Of a DNA stretch of 64,000 nt, positions 23,962-35,600 are shown piece by piece. Numbering within the stretch: the first letter of the stretch is position 1; every line of letters begins with the position of its first letter. Origin of the DNA: Phoenix dactylifera (lineage: Eukaryota > Streptophyta > Magnoliopsida > Arecales > Arecaceae); assembly GCF_009389715.1 (NCBI RefSeq), contig NC_052409.1, positions 1,776,001-1,840,000 on the forward strand, in the 5' to 3' direction. The notes under the pieces were generated by a model, which had not been told where the DNA came from, made no database searches, and saw only the letters and a program-made list of their open reading frames with translations. The position numbers and the translations under genes were made by a program.

Positions 23962-24262
23962 TACGGGCCGAATGCAACTGAGCCGGCCTTGCCAGTGGCC
24001 GATAATGACTGAGCCAGCCCCGCCAGTGGCCGACTAATAACTGAGCAGGCCCCGCCAGTAACCAATAATGAATTCGCCGTAGCATTTATGAGGTACTACC
24101 TATACGAAGCATTATTTACTCTTAAGAGCTACTGACCCAATGTAACTGAGCCGGCCTTGCCAGTGGCCGAGAATGACTGAGCCAGCCCCGCCAGTGGCCG
24201 CCTAATAACTGAGCCGGTCTCGCCAGTGGCCAAGAATGACTTCGCAGTAGCATTTAAGAGCA
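23962..24262. repeat. ACTGAGCCGGCC...CCAGTGGCC repeats in the LTR-ended element
   Basis: Two blocks (about 23962-24092 and 24138-24262), each with three roughly 31-base units of the type ACTGAGCCGGCCTTGCCAGT, each followed by TTCGC.GTAGCATTTA. The blocks are themselves a duplication. Confidence 0.85.
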
Positions 24263-25319
24263 CGACCACGGCATGCCGGGGGCACGGTTTCATATGCATA
24301 CTTTATGAAAATGATATTTGAAGCATGATCATCAGGCTCGTTTCAGAGCCTGGGTATATGAGGCGGGTGCTTCCAAATCCTGCAGATGCGTTTTTGGGGA
24401 GAAGCAAAATCGGTGAGGGGTGAAGGACGCTTGCATGAAGCCCCGGAACCGGCCAACATCTGGCAGGGGAGCCCCGTGTTTCCCCCTCATGTGGGCCCGA
24501 TAGTCACGTGCCCTGCGCAGGCGGGCCGTGACATCTATGAACGTGCATGGCCAAAGCATACATTGTTTTACAATGGATTTTTGAATATATCCTTATGAAA
24601 TGTTGTATTTTGCTATAACCGCTATCTCCTTTAAATTGCATACCTATTATGCCATGATGATGATTAGATAAATATGCATGTCAGCTTCTCAAACCCTGCA
24701 TAAACATGGTTACCGTTATGTTCGATCCGGTAAGATTATGTATGATTACTTACTGAGCCGTGTAGCTCATATCCGTTCATTTACTTTTTCTTTCAGATCC
24801 TTACTACTGATAGCTGTCAGAGACACGTTAATTTGGTATCAGGGCTTCTTTCTTTTGGGGTAAAGCAAGTATACTTTTGTGTACATAAACTACATAGAAG
24901 CTCTGTATTTGGGTACTGACCAGCATGTTGTACTAAGAATGCTTTCATATGAAAAGATTCGGTTGGTTTGACTACCCTGTTACCCAGGTATGAGGCTGCG
25001 TGCTATTGTGGGCGGTAGTCGACAATAGCACGGCCGTGTCACGGATCCGGGTCCGGGGCGTGACAATGCATGCCTACGAAGGGCTGTATATTGAAAGAGT
25101 GATGCTCCATAACCAACTTACGATAATAAAATTCAAAACATAACATCTAAATAGCATACAATTTCCCCATCATCATCCCATATAACTTCTAAACTACTGA
25201 GAGTCTGAGATGATTGTATGGTCCCGGTCTGAATTTAAGTACGTTTCTTGTTAAAAAAAACGATCATATCCTCTTTCGAGAACATAATCTCGCTGAAAGT
25301 TGCCAAATCGTCTACTTTG

Positions 25320-25790
25320 TAAGGGGTGGCGTGAAGATGAGAATGCTTCAGTGCCACCTTTTGAATAATGGAAGCACCTACTGCGTGGAAAAAGAGGAGA
25401 GAACGGACAAGAAGTGCCTCACCCCGTGTCCCAAGTCACACTAGGAGAGGTTTTGGCGTTGTGAGACGTCTCTGGCTCCGTTGTCCTTTGCCTCACGGGG
25501 ATTGCTTCCGGCAGCATCTTGATGACCAAAGTGTTGAAAGGAGGGACAGACCAGCCGAACCCTCCGGGCCATTCAGTGCGGAAATTGTTGACACTCACAC
25601 TACGCCATGGGAATGCAAATCAGATAATGACATGAAACCAGGCAACAGGAACGTTCTAAAGCTACGGTTCCGTCGCCTGGCCCACTTCCCTACCTTCGTT
25701 GTGAGGCTACTCGATTACCTGCAGCTCCCAAGTCAAACGATTCTGAGCCCTGTCACTTCTAAATCTACCTTAGAAATTTGATTAGTCAAA
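25320..25790 (+). other. Unrecognised segment, copy B counterpart of 16160-16600
   Basis: The open frame at 25368-25781 (137 residues) contains HLDDQSVERRDRP and VLKLRFRRLAHF. It is longer than its partner in copy A because of small indels. No domain is recognised. The length difference between the copies argues against a constrained protein. Confidence 0.3.
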
Positions 25791-26366
25791 AGATAAATAT
25801 CGATCACTGGAAAGCCTCTTGCAATGCAGAAAACTTATTGACATTCTACATACATCTTCTCCATTAAGGGGTAAATATATTATGATATTGTTAACCGTTG
25901 TTGAATCACCAACCAGAGAGGGAAGTGCATTTATCTAATGAGGATTGCGGCCGCTAGTTTTTCTTTTCTATGGTCTTACGTACCCATCCATATGTATACT
26001 CAGGCACATTCATCACATATGTATGACAACTAGTATGACATGAATTCAGAAGATGTGATGCATCAAGATGTTGATAGAGGTCCTGCATCCAGGCTGGATG
26101 AGACCCAAGGTTACACGTACAACTAAATTAAAAATATTCATAGAATTTGCTACCTATCTACCGCACTAACCCGGCACTAAACCCTTCTACAATTTTTCAA
26201 ATATCCTACTGTCCACGCCTGAAACAACAAAAGCCGTCCTTTTTGACAATTTCATGCAACCCGTGACGCGAAAGTCCTGTAAACGTGCCGCTCTCAATAC
26301 CATGCTCCCCACCACCTACCATTCCAACTCTCATGCAGCCACATATCCATGGCCCAAAAAGACGCC

Positions 26367-26374
26367 TATAAATA
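26367..26374 (+). promoter_or_regulatory. TATA box of PRP copy B
   Basis: TATAAATA ending 57 bases before the ATG at 26432, matching copy A. The roughly 200 bases upstream are also nearly the same, so both genes started with equal core promoters. Confidence 0.85.
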
Positions 26375-26431
26375 CCCCACCGACTCCATTTCACGGCACA
26401 AAACCCAAAAACTTCCAGACAAACAAAAGCC

Positions 26432-26800
26432 ATGGTCCCAAAATACCTTCTTCTAGCCCTTCTCGTAGGAGTGGTGGCTCTCACCACTCCCACCGACGCT
26501 GGCCACAAGCCCCCGGAGACGAAGCCACCAACTCCGATCCACAAACCTCCAACCGGACACAAACCCCCAACTCTTGCCGACGAGAAGAAGACGTCTGTGG
26601 ACCAGCACAAGCCTCCTGCTCCTGGTGGCAAGCATCCTGGTCCTCCTGGACACAGGCCGCCTTCCCTCTCCGATGCCAAGGAAACTACAAACGGGTACGG
26701 CCACATCCCGGAGCCTAAGCCCAAACCATATGGGAAGCCACCGGTGCATGTGAAGCCGCCGGGACCTCACAAGCCACCGTCCACTGACCACCTGAATTAG
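26432..26800 (+). CDS. Secreted HKPP-repeat proline-rich protein, copy B
   Basis: A 122-residue paralogue of the protein at 17273-17653, with the same signal peptide (MVPKYLLLALLVGVVALTTP, then TDA) and HKPP/TKPP/GHKPP wall-type repeats. Differences by eye are S22T, one HKPP changed to HRPP, an extra TNGYG-type insertion in the linker before HIPEPKPKP, and loss of eight residues (two Pro-rich units) before STDHLN. All indels keep the frame and the signal peptide, Lys and Pro spacing are kept, so both copies look able to make protein. An antisense open frame of 172 codons over it is a shadow of the repeat composition. Confidence 0.86.
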   Translation: MVPKYLLLALLVGVVALTTPTDAGHKPPETKPPTPIHKPPTGHKPPTLADEKKTSVDQHKPPAPGGKHPGPPGHRPPSLSDAKETTNGYGHIPEPKPKPYGKPPVHVKPPGPHKPPSTDHLN

Positions 26801-27492
26801 AGAGGGCTGCTGTGCTGCAGCTCGATGCATGGGGGTTGGATATACAAATAAGAGGCTTCCTTAGACGTTATATAAAATATAAACGCGGCATGTTTGATAA
26901 TTTTAACGTAATGCTTGTATCTGTATGCATGACATGATTTCCTGCTACTAGCTAGAGAGGCCTCGATCGCCATGTGTACTGCTATGTATCTGGCTTTGCT
27001 AGTACAATGAGAACCTTTGACAAGCCATTATCTTAATGGAAAATATGTGAGTAATGCTAAATTATGTTCTTGCAAATGACTGGAGCTCTATGCTACGTAC
27101 CATTTTTTTCATTATTATAAAAAAAAAAAAATCCGATAAGTGGTGCGAGCATCCATGCGAGCAAGTTCTCAACTCTATATTGGTTGTAATTAATTATACA
27201 AAGCTAAAAAATCTAAATAATATTTGATTGTTATATTTTTTTACTAGAAAAGGGTCTTGAAGTGTGATAAATGGTAATATAATGGACTTGGCTCAAGGCC
27301 TTACTAAGATTCGGCGGGTGCTGCAGTATAAATTTTTTTAGAGAGAGAATGCTAAAACTTAACTGGAGAGGAGTATACGAGAGCCCTTGCATATATGTTT
27401 TGTAGGTCAAAAAAATCTAAAAATCTAAATAATACGTTTTCAGTTAGCCTGTTTGGATGAGCTCATGGGTCGCTATAAACATATTTTAACTT
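26801..27492. other. 3' flank of PRP copy B
   Basis: Equivalent to 17654-18304. AT-rich 3' untranslated region and spacer with no further gene. Confidence 0.5.
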
Positions 27493-27797
27493 TTGGTGGG
27501 GTGTAGGGATATAGAGAATTTGCATGTCAATGTGACTGAGGCTATCCGTGTTGAAAAAGTTATGAAGAGGAGGTGGTCCGTTGAGAAGGGCCCTGACTTT
27601 CGCACTGGATTGCACTCGCCGCCACTATTGCTCCTTGCCTTCGGCAGGCATCTTTGTAAGGAAGAGCCCATCCTTCTCTTTAAACGGCTTCAATCTCGGC
27701 TTTGTGAAGTACAAGATGGAAGATTACCTCCAAGAAATAAACCAACTGGGAGAAGTTGGATTCTCCCATGCACTATCTCCATCTAAGCCTTTCTCTT
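27493..27797 (+). other. Unrecognised gene-like fragment, copy B
   Basis: Counterpart of 18305-18700; the frame containing KYKMEDYLQEINQLGEVG stays open. A small retroposed insertion interrupts it at 27798. Confidence 0.3.
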
Positions 27798-27887
27798 TTT
27801 TTTGTTTTTTTGGTAAAACTGGCATTTATATTACTCTCACGTGAGTACAGCCTGCCAAATCAGAGGAAAGAAACTGATACAAAGGAA
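27798..27887 (-). mobile_element. Short retroposed insertion (LINE/SINE 3' end)
   Basis: 90 bases beginning with a T-rich run, then GGTAAAACTGGCATTTATAT, flanked by TAAGCCTTTCTCTT (27784-27797) and TAAGCCTCTCTCTT (27888-27901), a 13/14-base target duplication. The corresponding site in copy A (near 18620-18640) lacks it. A poly-A tail read on the minus strand with a long target duplication indicates target-primed insertion of a 5'-truncated LINE or a SINE. Confidence 0.75.
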
Positions 27888-29154
27888 TAAGCCTCTCTCT
27901 TCAGGTAGGGCATATTGTCGTTCCTCCGAGGACTATTTTGAGAAGCTAATGAGAATCCAACAATCTTACCTAAGAAGTGATGTATGTTGGATCGGACCCT
28001 TATCTTTACTTTCTTTTCTCGATGATCTCTTCAAGGAATATTACTTTCCTCCTCACCCAACAAAGAATATTCGTTGTTGCACAGCTCAGCTCAGCTCAGC
28101 TCAGCACAGAGAGGGAGAAAGGGAGTAGGTCATGGATACGGCTGATCATAGGCTGGGTTTGGGAATGAAAAAAATAATTTTTAAATAGGCCCGATCCACA
28201 ATCCGACTAACGATGAACAAAGTGTAGTCCCAAGGCCCGGCTCATCATCAGCTTGATGTTAGGCCTGAATGGAGCTGGTGAGTTAATGGTCCAGCCCAAA
28301 ATGATTTAATTCAGAGCCACGAGCTGGGCCGTCAGACGTCGACAAGCCCACTGCACCACAAGTAGTCTGAGACTACGGCGACCCGAACCAATTGCGCACG
28401 TGTTTGTTTTCATGGTCCGGGTACCCTGCAATAAAAAAATTTCTCAAGCAATTGGACTGGCCTGGCACCTACGTTCCTGCTTAGAATTCGAATGGCTGGA
28501 TTCCTAGGCTATCCAGTTCCATTTCGTTTTGTTCAACGAGCAATTTGATAACATCCTCAGGGTACGAGTGGGCAGATGGGGCCAGGCTTTAGTTTGGGCC
28601 AGAGTAAGCTGGCATCAGCTTTAAGATTTAGACTCAACTCCTAGTGGGTCACTCCGATGATTTATAGATTTAGGTTCAAGCTTTTGAATTTTTATTTATG
28701 TCGTTCATATAAGGTCAATTCAGGACCGAATATGATTCTGTGAGATTTATATCTAAATATAGATCGGAAATTGAGTCTTGACATGGAAGCAGGGGCTCAT
28801 GCTAAACTGGCGATTCTTGATTTCGGATATGAGCCAAGTGGAGTATGGGTTCAGTCCAAGTTTCACAACCTACTTGCTCCCTACTCATCATCCACTAGCT
28901 TTTCTAGATAGGATTGAAGTGGCCTTTTCTATTGGATCGCGGACTTGGTACAAAACTAGGATGAGACCCCCATTTCTCTCGGCCTAAAGGCGCTCTCTCG
29001 GTGAACCTCCCCTTCAAATGTTTCTGCTTCTGTACGAGTCCAGCCAATTGCTTTATTGATTTGAATCTGTAGCCCGATGTCACCTTATTATTCCCCCATC
29101 AAAGGAGACGAGCATCCAGCCAAGCTTAACAAGGACCGGACAGTCCCCTAAGCT

Positions 29155-29500
29155 GTTTGTTTGTTTTTTCTTTCTTTTCTTTTCTTTTTCTGCGCTAAAG
29201 CGAGTATTTCATACAACACGAGTATGAATACATTCAATAATATCGGAAAATAAAAGATTATGGAGTGCTCGAGGCAGCTCCCCCTCGCCGGCCTACATGG
29301 TGCCTCCGGAATGGCTGACTACGTAGGTAGCCACCCAATTCGCAGTCTCGTTTGCCTTTCTAAATGTATGCTTAGCCTAGAAAGCTACCCCATTCCTCAC
29401 CATCACCAAGATGTCTCGAAGTAAGGAATGATCCACACCATTGTCCCTTAAGTTGTTGGACCGGTAAACTTCTTCCCATGAATTGCCAAGTCAAGCGATC
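29155..29500 (-). mobile_element. LINE 3' end with RNase H-like fragment
   Basis: On the minus strand the frame reads NGVDHSLLRDILVMVRNG, then AKHTFRKANETANWVATYVV. This is the end of the RNase H domain (pattern HTFRE.N..AD.LA) attached to plant L1-type LINEs. A T-rich run at 29155-29190 would be its poly-A tail. 5'-truncated and dead. Confidence 0.65.
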
Positions 29501-30683
29501 TCAATCTTCCGATGACATTGGTAAATCTGGACCGGTCTTTCCTCTTCTTTTGTCTCTCGTGCAAATCTGGTAAAGTTGTACCTAATTAGCTGCAGCTCCC
29601 TCTAGAAATTGCCGTCTTCTACCTCTGGCCATTCCGTTGGCATGTACTGGGGGTCAACGAGATTGTTTGCTTGTCTTCCATTCCGTTGGCTTGCACTTGG
29701 GGGCCTGGTGGAGGTGATTTAAAGGCTTGCTTCAACTGCAGAAGGATGGTAATTATTGTGCTGATGTGGGGCATCAGGCCAGTTTTTGGGGTGTCGAAGG
29801 AGGACAAATGGGGAATTAATGCTTGACTTACTTGAATTCCCTTTCTTGATGGAAGATTGACACAATCCCCTTGACAGAAGATCAACCATAGGGCATGAAT
29901 CTGCCAAGAAAAATAAGAAAAGAAGGTCCTTGATTATGGGATGGCCTAAATGAAGCCTGAAAAGTGAGAACTCTGGTGGCTTCTTGTTGGTTTAGGAAAC
30001 TCACAGGAACCAACAGATGGGTTCTAATAATTTTTTGTTTGAGAGATAGGATGACATCAATTAGTTACATAAGATATTAGTAACTGGACAAGTGTAACAC
30101 ATGTTTAGAAATTATTAAATAATACAAGAGTTTGAAAGATAAGAGAATAAGAGGTTTCTAATTAACTTTCATGTAGGTGCATCCATAAATACATGTTCGT
30201 ATGAATTTTCGTATATTTTTTTTTTTTTAAGTTCTGACATTTTTATCAGATTAAGAATTTAAATTTATTTAAATTTAATTATAAATATTTAAATTGGTTA
30301 TCAAATTCAACAAACCTATAGGATGGGTCGCTTTGATGCTATTTATAATGCTCTCAGAGTCATCCCAAATTGCAGGGGTCCAAACTGCCGTCCTGCATTA
30401 TTGAAGCTCTACTTGGCTGTCTTATCGAGTTGACAGATGAGCCTTATCGTCAATGTGGATTGCCCGACTGCCGAGGGAAGCAGGCAATATTGGATTCGTT
30501 GTATTGGAACCCACGCATGCGCGCACGTAATTTTCATGCTCGTGCCAAACCGTATTACCGGAAAAGGACCCTCATGTTCCTTTTGAGCCCACTACTTTCC
30601 AACCAAAACACCGGGGTCCAAAGTTCTTGGATTTGAGCCGGTCTTCTTGATTACATCATCACTTATATGCATTTTAGAAACGT

Positions 30684-30742
30684 TTTTTTTTTTTCTAATT
30701 TTGAGATGAGGAAGGCTTAGCCATCCAAAATTTATTCAATTG
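30684..30742 (-). mobile_element. LINE 3'-tail fragment
   Basis: A T-run followed by GAGGAAGGCTTAGCCATCC and AAATTTATTCAATTG. The same layout (T-run, GAGG..GC..AGCCA.CC, then TTTATT) occurs at 49762-49830, so both look like tails of one retroposon family on the minus strand. Confidence 0.45.
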
Positions 30743-31792
30743 AGAAGCATTTTAGAAGCGTTACTAGCACGCAATCAACATTTAACGTTTCAATAATGCT
30801 TGCACTGTCATGTTCCTTCATTCAAAATGTGATCAGCACAAGGTAAAATGAAAGCTAACGTACAATGGACCAAGGCTACTCCAACAACCTTAAGAGGTTC
30901 ACCTCACTTGGACATCCATGTACCATCGAAGTTAGGTGAGTGAAGTGGCCTGTTTGGAATCCAGGCTAAATCATTAGAGTGAATATGTAGGCCATTTTTT
31001 ATGATATCTCTTGCATTTAGATCCCCTAGTTGTCACAAAATAATTTTGATTTCATATGATCGTTAATGCAAGCTAAAGGAAAAAAGAACAATAGGCAACG
31101 ATGTTAGATGTTGGTTTTAAATGGAGAAACGTCATTTAGATTCTTTTAGCCTATCAAAATTGGATATCCGCACAAGTTGTAAAAATAAGTTACAAATTTG
31201 ACGATAAGCGTTGATGGAGAGAATTGATATACCAAGCTGGATATCATGCTCTTCAGGATACTTTCTTTTCTTTCACTATTCATGAGAGCAAAATCCTTTG
31301 CAATGATTTTTATTTTATTACATAACACAATTTTTGCAAAAAGAAATCCCAATTCCTTCCTCATGCTAAGATCAACAAGTTAGCTACTGGATGCGAAGAC
31401 TCATAATATACAATTGCAACATCACCTTGGCACAGAGGGTGCCGATTACTTGGGACCCCGTCGGTCTTTCTAATTGAAAAGAAAAATCTCTTATATATAA
31501 GCTGTCTCTATCTTGATAGACTGCGATAATACTTGAATGCTCATGCCAATGCCACTAAAGTCTCATCGTATTTTGAAATTATATTTTTTTATTGTTGGCG
31601 GTCTATAGAAATATGTCCATGAAACAGAGTCCTTATTTTGCTGAAAGCTAGTTGCCTTAAAAAAACTCAAAACGGATCTAATTACACAAATATTTAACAA
31701 ACATTCATGCATCAAATGCAAGCGGTTCCCAAAATTTCAGAATAGAATAACGGGAGGGAGAGATTTAAGAAATTTTTCAATCTCCGATGGTT

Positions 31793-32404
31793 TTAGAAGC
31801 TCTGCTCCCCAAGTATTCCAACTCCAAAGACATCATCTAAACTTACTTGTTTCAGCTGACTCTTTTTGCTCACCGATCTCCTCCTCATGGAATGCTTCTT
31901 CTTCAGCGCCACCGCCGGGGAACAGCCCTCCTCCCCGCACTCGAGCCCCCGGAGCGACTCCTGCACCCGTTCCACCGGGAAATTGAGCACGGCCATCGAC
32001 CCCCGCATCGAGAATGCCGCTTGGTCATAGGCCAAGGCCGCGGCCTCGGCGCTATCGAACGTCCCCAACCACACCCGCATCCCGTGCCGCGTCGAGTCCC
32101 TTATCTCCGCTGCGAATTTCCCCCACGGCCGCCGCCTCACCCCCCGGTAGGGCTTCTCCTTCGACCTGTGCTCGTCGCCGCTCTTCGACTCGGTCTCATC
32201 GCCCTTGGCTGGAAGCAAATTGAGGGGCTCTCGCTCCTTTGTGGCTGCCTCCATCAGCACATCGAACAAGAACATCTCCCCCGAATCGTTCGCATCGAAA
32301 GGAAGCGATTCCTCGAGCCGACACCATGAGAAAGGGTCCGGCGGTCCTGCCGAGGATCCGGACGAGATTTCGTAGCTTTGCAATTGAAAGTAGGAAGGAT
32401 CCAT
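31793..32404 (-). CDS. ERF: AP2/ERF transcription factor, group IX-like
   Basis: A 203-residue single-exon ERF. One AP2 domain spans about residues 86-143 ([19 protein letters not shown] ... [20 protein letters not shown] ... [10 protein letters not shown]), with the Ala and Asp (AAEIRD) typical of ERFs that bind GCC boxes. The N-terminal block [18 protein letters not shown] matches the S-L-P-F-N-E-N-D-S-E-E-M box of ERF1/ERF15-type group IX members, which act in ethylene/jasmonate and defence responses. The C-terminus ([20 protein letters not shown]) is only a weak match to the acidic EDLL activation motif expected there, and a basic stretch [14 protein letters not shown] precedes it. ATG 32404 was chosen over an upstream in-frame start because it follows a TATA box and a GA-repeat leader and begins the family-like N-terminus. 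Confidence 0.95.
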   Translation of the reverse strand: MDPSYFQLQSYEISSGSSAGPPDPFSWCRLEESLPFDANDSGEMFLFDVLMEAATKEREPLNLLPAKGDETESKSGDEHRSKEKPYRGVRRRPWGKFAAEIRDSTRHGMRVWLGTFDSAEAAALAYDQAAFSMRGSMAVLNFPVERVQESLRGLECGEEGCSPAVALKKKHSMRRRSVSKKSQLKQVSLDDVFGVGILGEQSF

Positions 32405-32430
32405 CGGCAAAAAGGGAAGGGGAAACCAGT

Positions 32431-32451
32431 TCTCTCTCTCTCTCTCTCTCT
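32431..32451. repeat. CT/GA microsatellite in the ERF leader
   Basis: About ten TC repeats just upstream of the ATG at 32404. In the transcript this is a GA-rich 5' leader. Confidence 0.9.
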
Positions 32452-32508
32452 TGCTCTCCAATTTGAGATGGTTAGCGTGGATTTTTTCGAACGCTGTAAG
32501 CCCGCGGC

Positions 32509-32515
32509 TTTTATA
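32509..32515 (-). promoter_or_regulatory. TATA box of the ERF gene
   Basis: TATAAAA on the minus strand, 105 bases before the ATG, placing the start of transcription near 32480. Confidence 0.75.
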
Positions 32516-32617
32516 CCCGAACAGATGAACATGGGGACGGGAGCAGGGACACAGGAAAAATAAAAGGCTTGCTGAGGTCGCCGCCATGGGGAGCGGGACC
32601 GTAGGACTCTAAAAGCG

Positions 32618-32629
32618 CACGTGGGTCAA
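32618..32629 (-). promoter_or_regulatory. G-box abutting a W-box upstream of the ERF
   Basis: CACGTG (32618-32623) is followed directly by GGTCAA (32624-32629), which on the gene strand is TTGACC, a W-box. They lie about 100 bases upstream of the TATA box. G-boxes bind bZIP/bHLH (including MYC) factors and W-boxes bind WRKY factors, which fits an inducible ERF. Confidence 0.5.
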
Positions 32630-35600
32630 TGAATCCCGGCGGCCGGGTCCGACAACGAAACACGTCCCATCATCGCCGTCATCATGACACCACGGCAAGC
32701 CATACTTTAAGGAATACAATTAACAACAGCGTTGATCTTGGCTGGCTTACATATAAATTAGTCCCAGTAAAGCAGAATATTTTAAGTTCTTCTTCGAGAC
32801 TGCAACTGGGGAAGCTTAGATATCTTGCAGGAATGCTGGAATGACACCTGACCATCTCGTAATTATTAAAATGCCAACATTAAATAAAGTACGATCGCAC
32901 TCATTATAAACTATTCGAAATTTTTTTATACCGTAGCAGCTAACCTCCAGAGTTTCGTTATTGCAATTGAGCCGTCGTGGTTATGGATTGAATGTCTAAC
33001 TGTTCAGGTAATAATAATAATATCTTGTATTTGAATTGGTGGCTCATTTTTTTTAAATAACAAGAAAGAGGATCGAAATATGTCACTGGAAGACTTCACC
33101 ACTGAAAATAATTCATAAATTATGAAAATTCTTTTTTTGCTTGTCCCTATCTCGATGAGAGGAAACCAAATCCAAGTGGATATCCATCCACAGCCGCTTA
33201 TATGATAGGGAGAACACGACACCAAGAAAAAGAATATGATCTATCATGAGATTGTTTCATATAATTGATGAAATCATCTTAACTAGAGATACCGAGTTGG
33301 ATGGAGGCTTTAAGCCTCGACATATGTGGGAGGTGGCCGCATAGGATTATCGGTAGCCTGACGTGGCAATTAATGGATGAGGTGGTGGCCCCAGTGCTTT
33401 GCAACGCCTAGAATATTCCTACTTGGTTCATTGAACCTAAGGTCGATGATGTTGGACCGTGACAACCCCACCTCTGATGCGTGCCAGATGCAGGGCATAT
33501 GTCCACTTTTTTGATAACCTCTCTCCTCTCCTCGTACGTACAAGTTCAGTCCGAGGGGCGTTGCAGGCTATTTAATTTAGCCACAAACATGGTGACCTAA
33601 GAGCTCCTTTCCAAGGAAATAAGACTGGTGTTGAAAGTTTGATGATTCAAGCAAAAGGACCAAAGTGAAGCACAAGGCTTGCCGAAAGGAATTAGTGGAA
33701 CTTTGGCCCCTCAGTTGAAAAGTCGGGCGCTCGTCCGGTCCGCGGTAATTTTTTTTACTAAAATATTTTTTTTTGATAAAAAGCTGATGCCTAAATATAT
33801 AATATTTTTAAAAATAATTTTTATATTTTTAGTTGACCATAAAAATATTTATTCTATTTTTTCACTCTAGCTTACATCACTTTCCGAGGTCGGTCTAAGT
33901 GATATACGCGGTACAAAGTTTATGGTGCAGAACTCTTTTGATTCATTTTTTTATTTCTGCTCATACAAAATAGATATAATTTTTTCCACATTCGAAAATA
34001 GCAATAAAGCCTTTTTTTAGGCCTATCCATAATACGAATTAGAGTATAGCTACTCCGTTTCATTTAGAATAGAAGGTAAAAATATTCCTTGACTTGAATG
34101 AAATCTAGAGTTGTGTCGTATAGGTGAACATTAGTTTTCTTATCATTCATTGAGCAACTTGTATTTCATAAAAATTTAAGGTAATATAGTCATTACGTAA
34201 GGGCCAGTCTATCCAACTTTCAGGCATCAAGATATGTTTAAAGCGTGGATGATTATCATAGAAGATTTCCAACATATCGTAAGATTTGTGTTCTTGAAAA
34301 TTAACACTTTTCCAAATCCAGAAAACAGACGAGATTTAGGTAAGTACTTTTTTAGGCAAAAGTCATCCAATACTTTTTTAAAAGAATTGGTAAGTACAGA
34401 GAGAATGAGTTATAGAAAGTAGAAAGTTTGTTAGATCAGAACTGCAGTTGTCAGTTGTAACCAAACAAACCCATGAGAAAGCAAAGAAGATAGCAATCTA
34501 TTAGCTGTGTATAAGCTAGAACAGAAACAAAAAAAAAAAAGAATTGTGTCATCTTTTAGAGGGCAGACTAACTCCAAAACATCAAGCTTTTGTTGAGGAA
34601 CATTCTAGAGTAGATTGGCCCATTGTCTCATAGACCTCAGTCATTATAGGCTTTAACCACAAGAAGAATATATTCACCATTCAATAATCAAATGGCTTCA
34701 TCTCTTTTTTCTTTTTTTTTTGGCCCACACAGGAGATCTTCTTGAAGCATAAATATGTATATGATGGTTCCATGTATGAATTAATGTGTACATAACCCTC
34801 CCAATCCATTCCTACAAACGCACCCAATGCCTGCCATCTCTATTGCTCCTAAAAAGGCTGCTACAACTTGTTATGCCCAAGTTCAGTCCTTGGCATGCAT
34901 ACTCTCATGCACTAACATGATGGCTTCTAACTAACCACTCATCATATATGTTCTATGAAAATAGTGTGACAGATTTTATGCATGCAAGCTATATATGTGG
35001 ACAATCATCGTATGCACAAACAATAATACGTAAGCAAATCAACATGAAAGGACATAGGACAAAAATGTTTTGTGCATCCCACTGCATACATGTTTATTGC
35101 AAAATTGATTAAGCCACATAGCATATAATAGCTTTAACTTATCAACGAGGCTAATTAAGTCTCACCTTTATCTAAATGAAGCCGATTCTACCGCACACAA
35201 AATAGTTTTCAAGCACCGATATAGGGCAAGCAATCGTATCAAGTCCATCGAGCACTAAGATTCGATGAGCAGTGCATGTGGTAAAAGCTAGGTATGTTGG
35301 ATCAAATGCTGATTAGCAGTTTTAGAAACCAGATATAGTTGCCGGAAACATGGGTACCGATGATTCCAAGTAGTTCTTTGGAGGTAGCTTCTTGCAATCA
35401 TATGTGGTTACTTGTTTTAAAAAGAAGATCAAACCATGGCCGGGACGTCTCCAACATTTTTGACAAACCAATTGTTATCTGCAACCACAACGAAGTTTCA
35501 TTAGCCTCAATGAACTTCTTGCATCTTAATTCCTTAAAGTTATGACTATTTCAACTGGAAGAATTATTGTCTTATACTCAATTAATCTCCATATAATCAA

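Larger units (their letters stand above)
21448..25065. mobile_element. LTR-ended insertion, probably solo LTR (Ty3/gypsy-like)
   Basis: The element starts TGTAATGTCCGGGCCC and ends GTCCGGGGCGTGACA, the TG..CA ends of an LTR. It is flanked by a perfect 5-bp target duplication ATGCA (21443-21447 and 25066-25070). The empty site CTTCATGCATGCC is present in duplication copy A. No second copy of the 5' end is visible inside and no gag, reverse transcriptase or integrase is seen, so 3618 bases of one LTR is the simplest reading. Long LTRs with internal tandem repeats suit Tekay/Del-type gypsy families, which is an inference. The perfect target duplication and its absence from copy A suggest a fairly recent insertion. 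A GA-rich stretch (22260-22770) gives spurious open frames. Confidence 0.8.
21203..28123. repeat. Segmental duplication, copy B (PRP unit, with insertions)
   Basis: Direct repeat of 15694-18830. When the LTR-ended insertion (21448-25065 plus its 5-bp duplication) and the small poly-A-tailed insertion (27798-27887) are removed, its length is about 3.2 kb, the same as copy A. Both insertion sites are intact in copy A, so copy A shows the empty state. The right end has extra AGCTC repeats (28083-28103). Confidence 0.92.
28124..31792. other. Intergenic with scattered repeats
   Basis: No supported gene. It contains a LINE RNase H fragment (29155-29500), a LINE tail (30684-30742), GGCCCGG-rich text near 28180-28340 resembling worn hAT ends, and AT-rich DNA. 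Confidence 0.5.

Noticed and set aside
26206-26724. 172-codon frame antisense to PRP copy B
   Set aside because: Gly/Leu-rich mirror of the HKPP repeats; the sense frame has a signal peptide and TATA box.
32405-32587. Upstream in-frame extension of the ERF at 31793-32404
   Set aside because: It crosses the TATA box and GA-repeat leader and has no ERF similarity.
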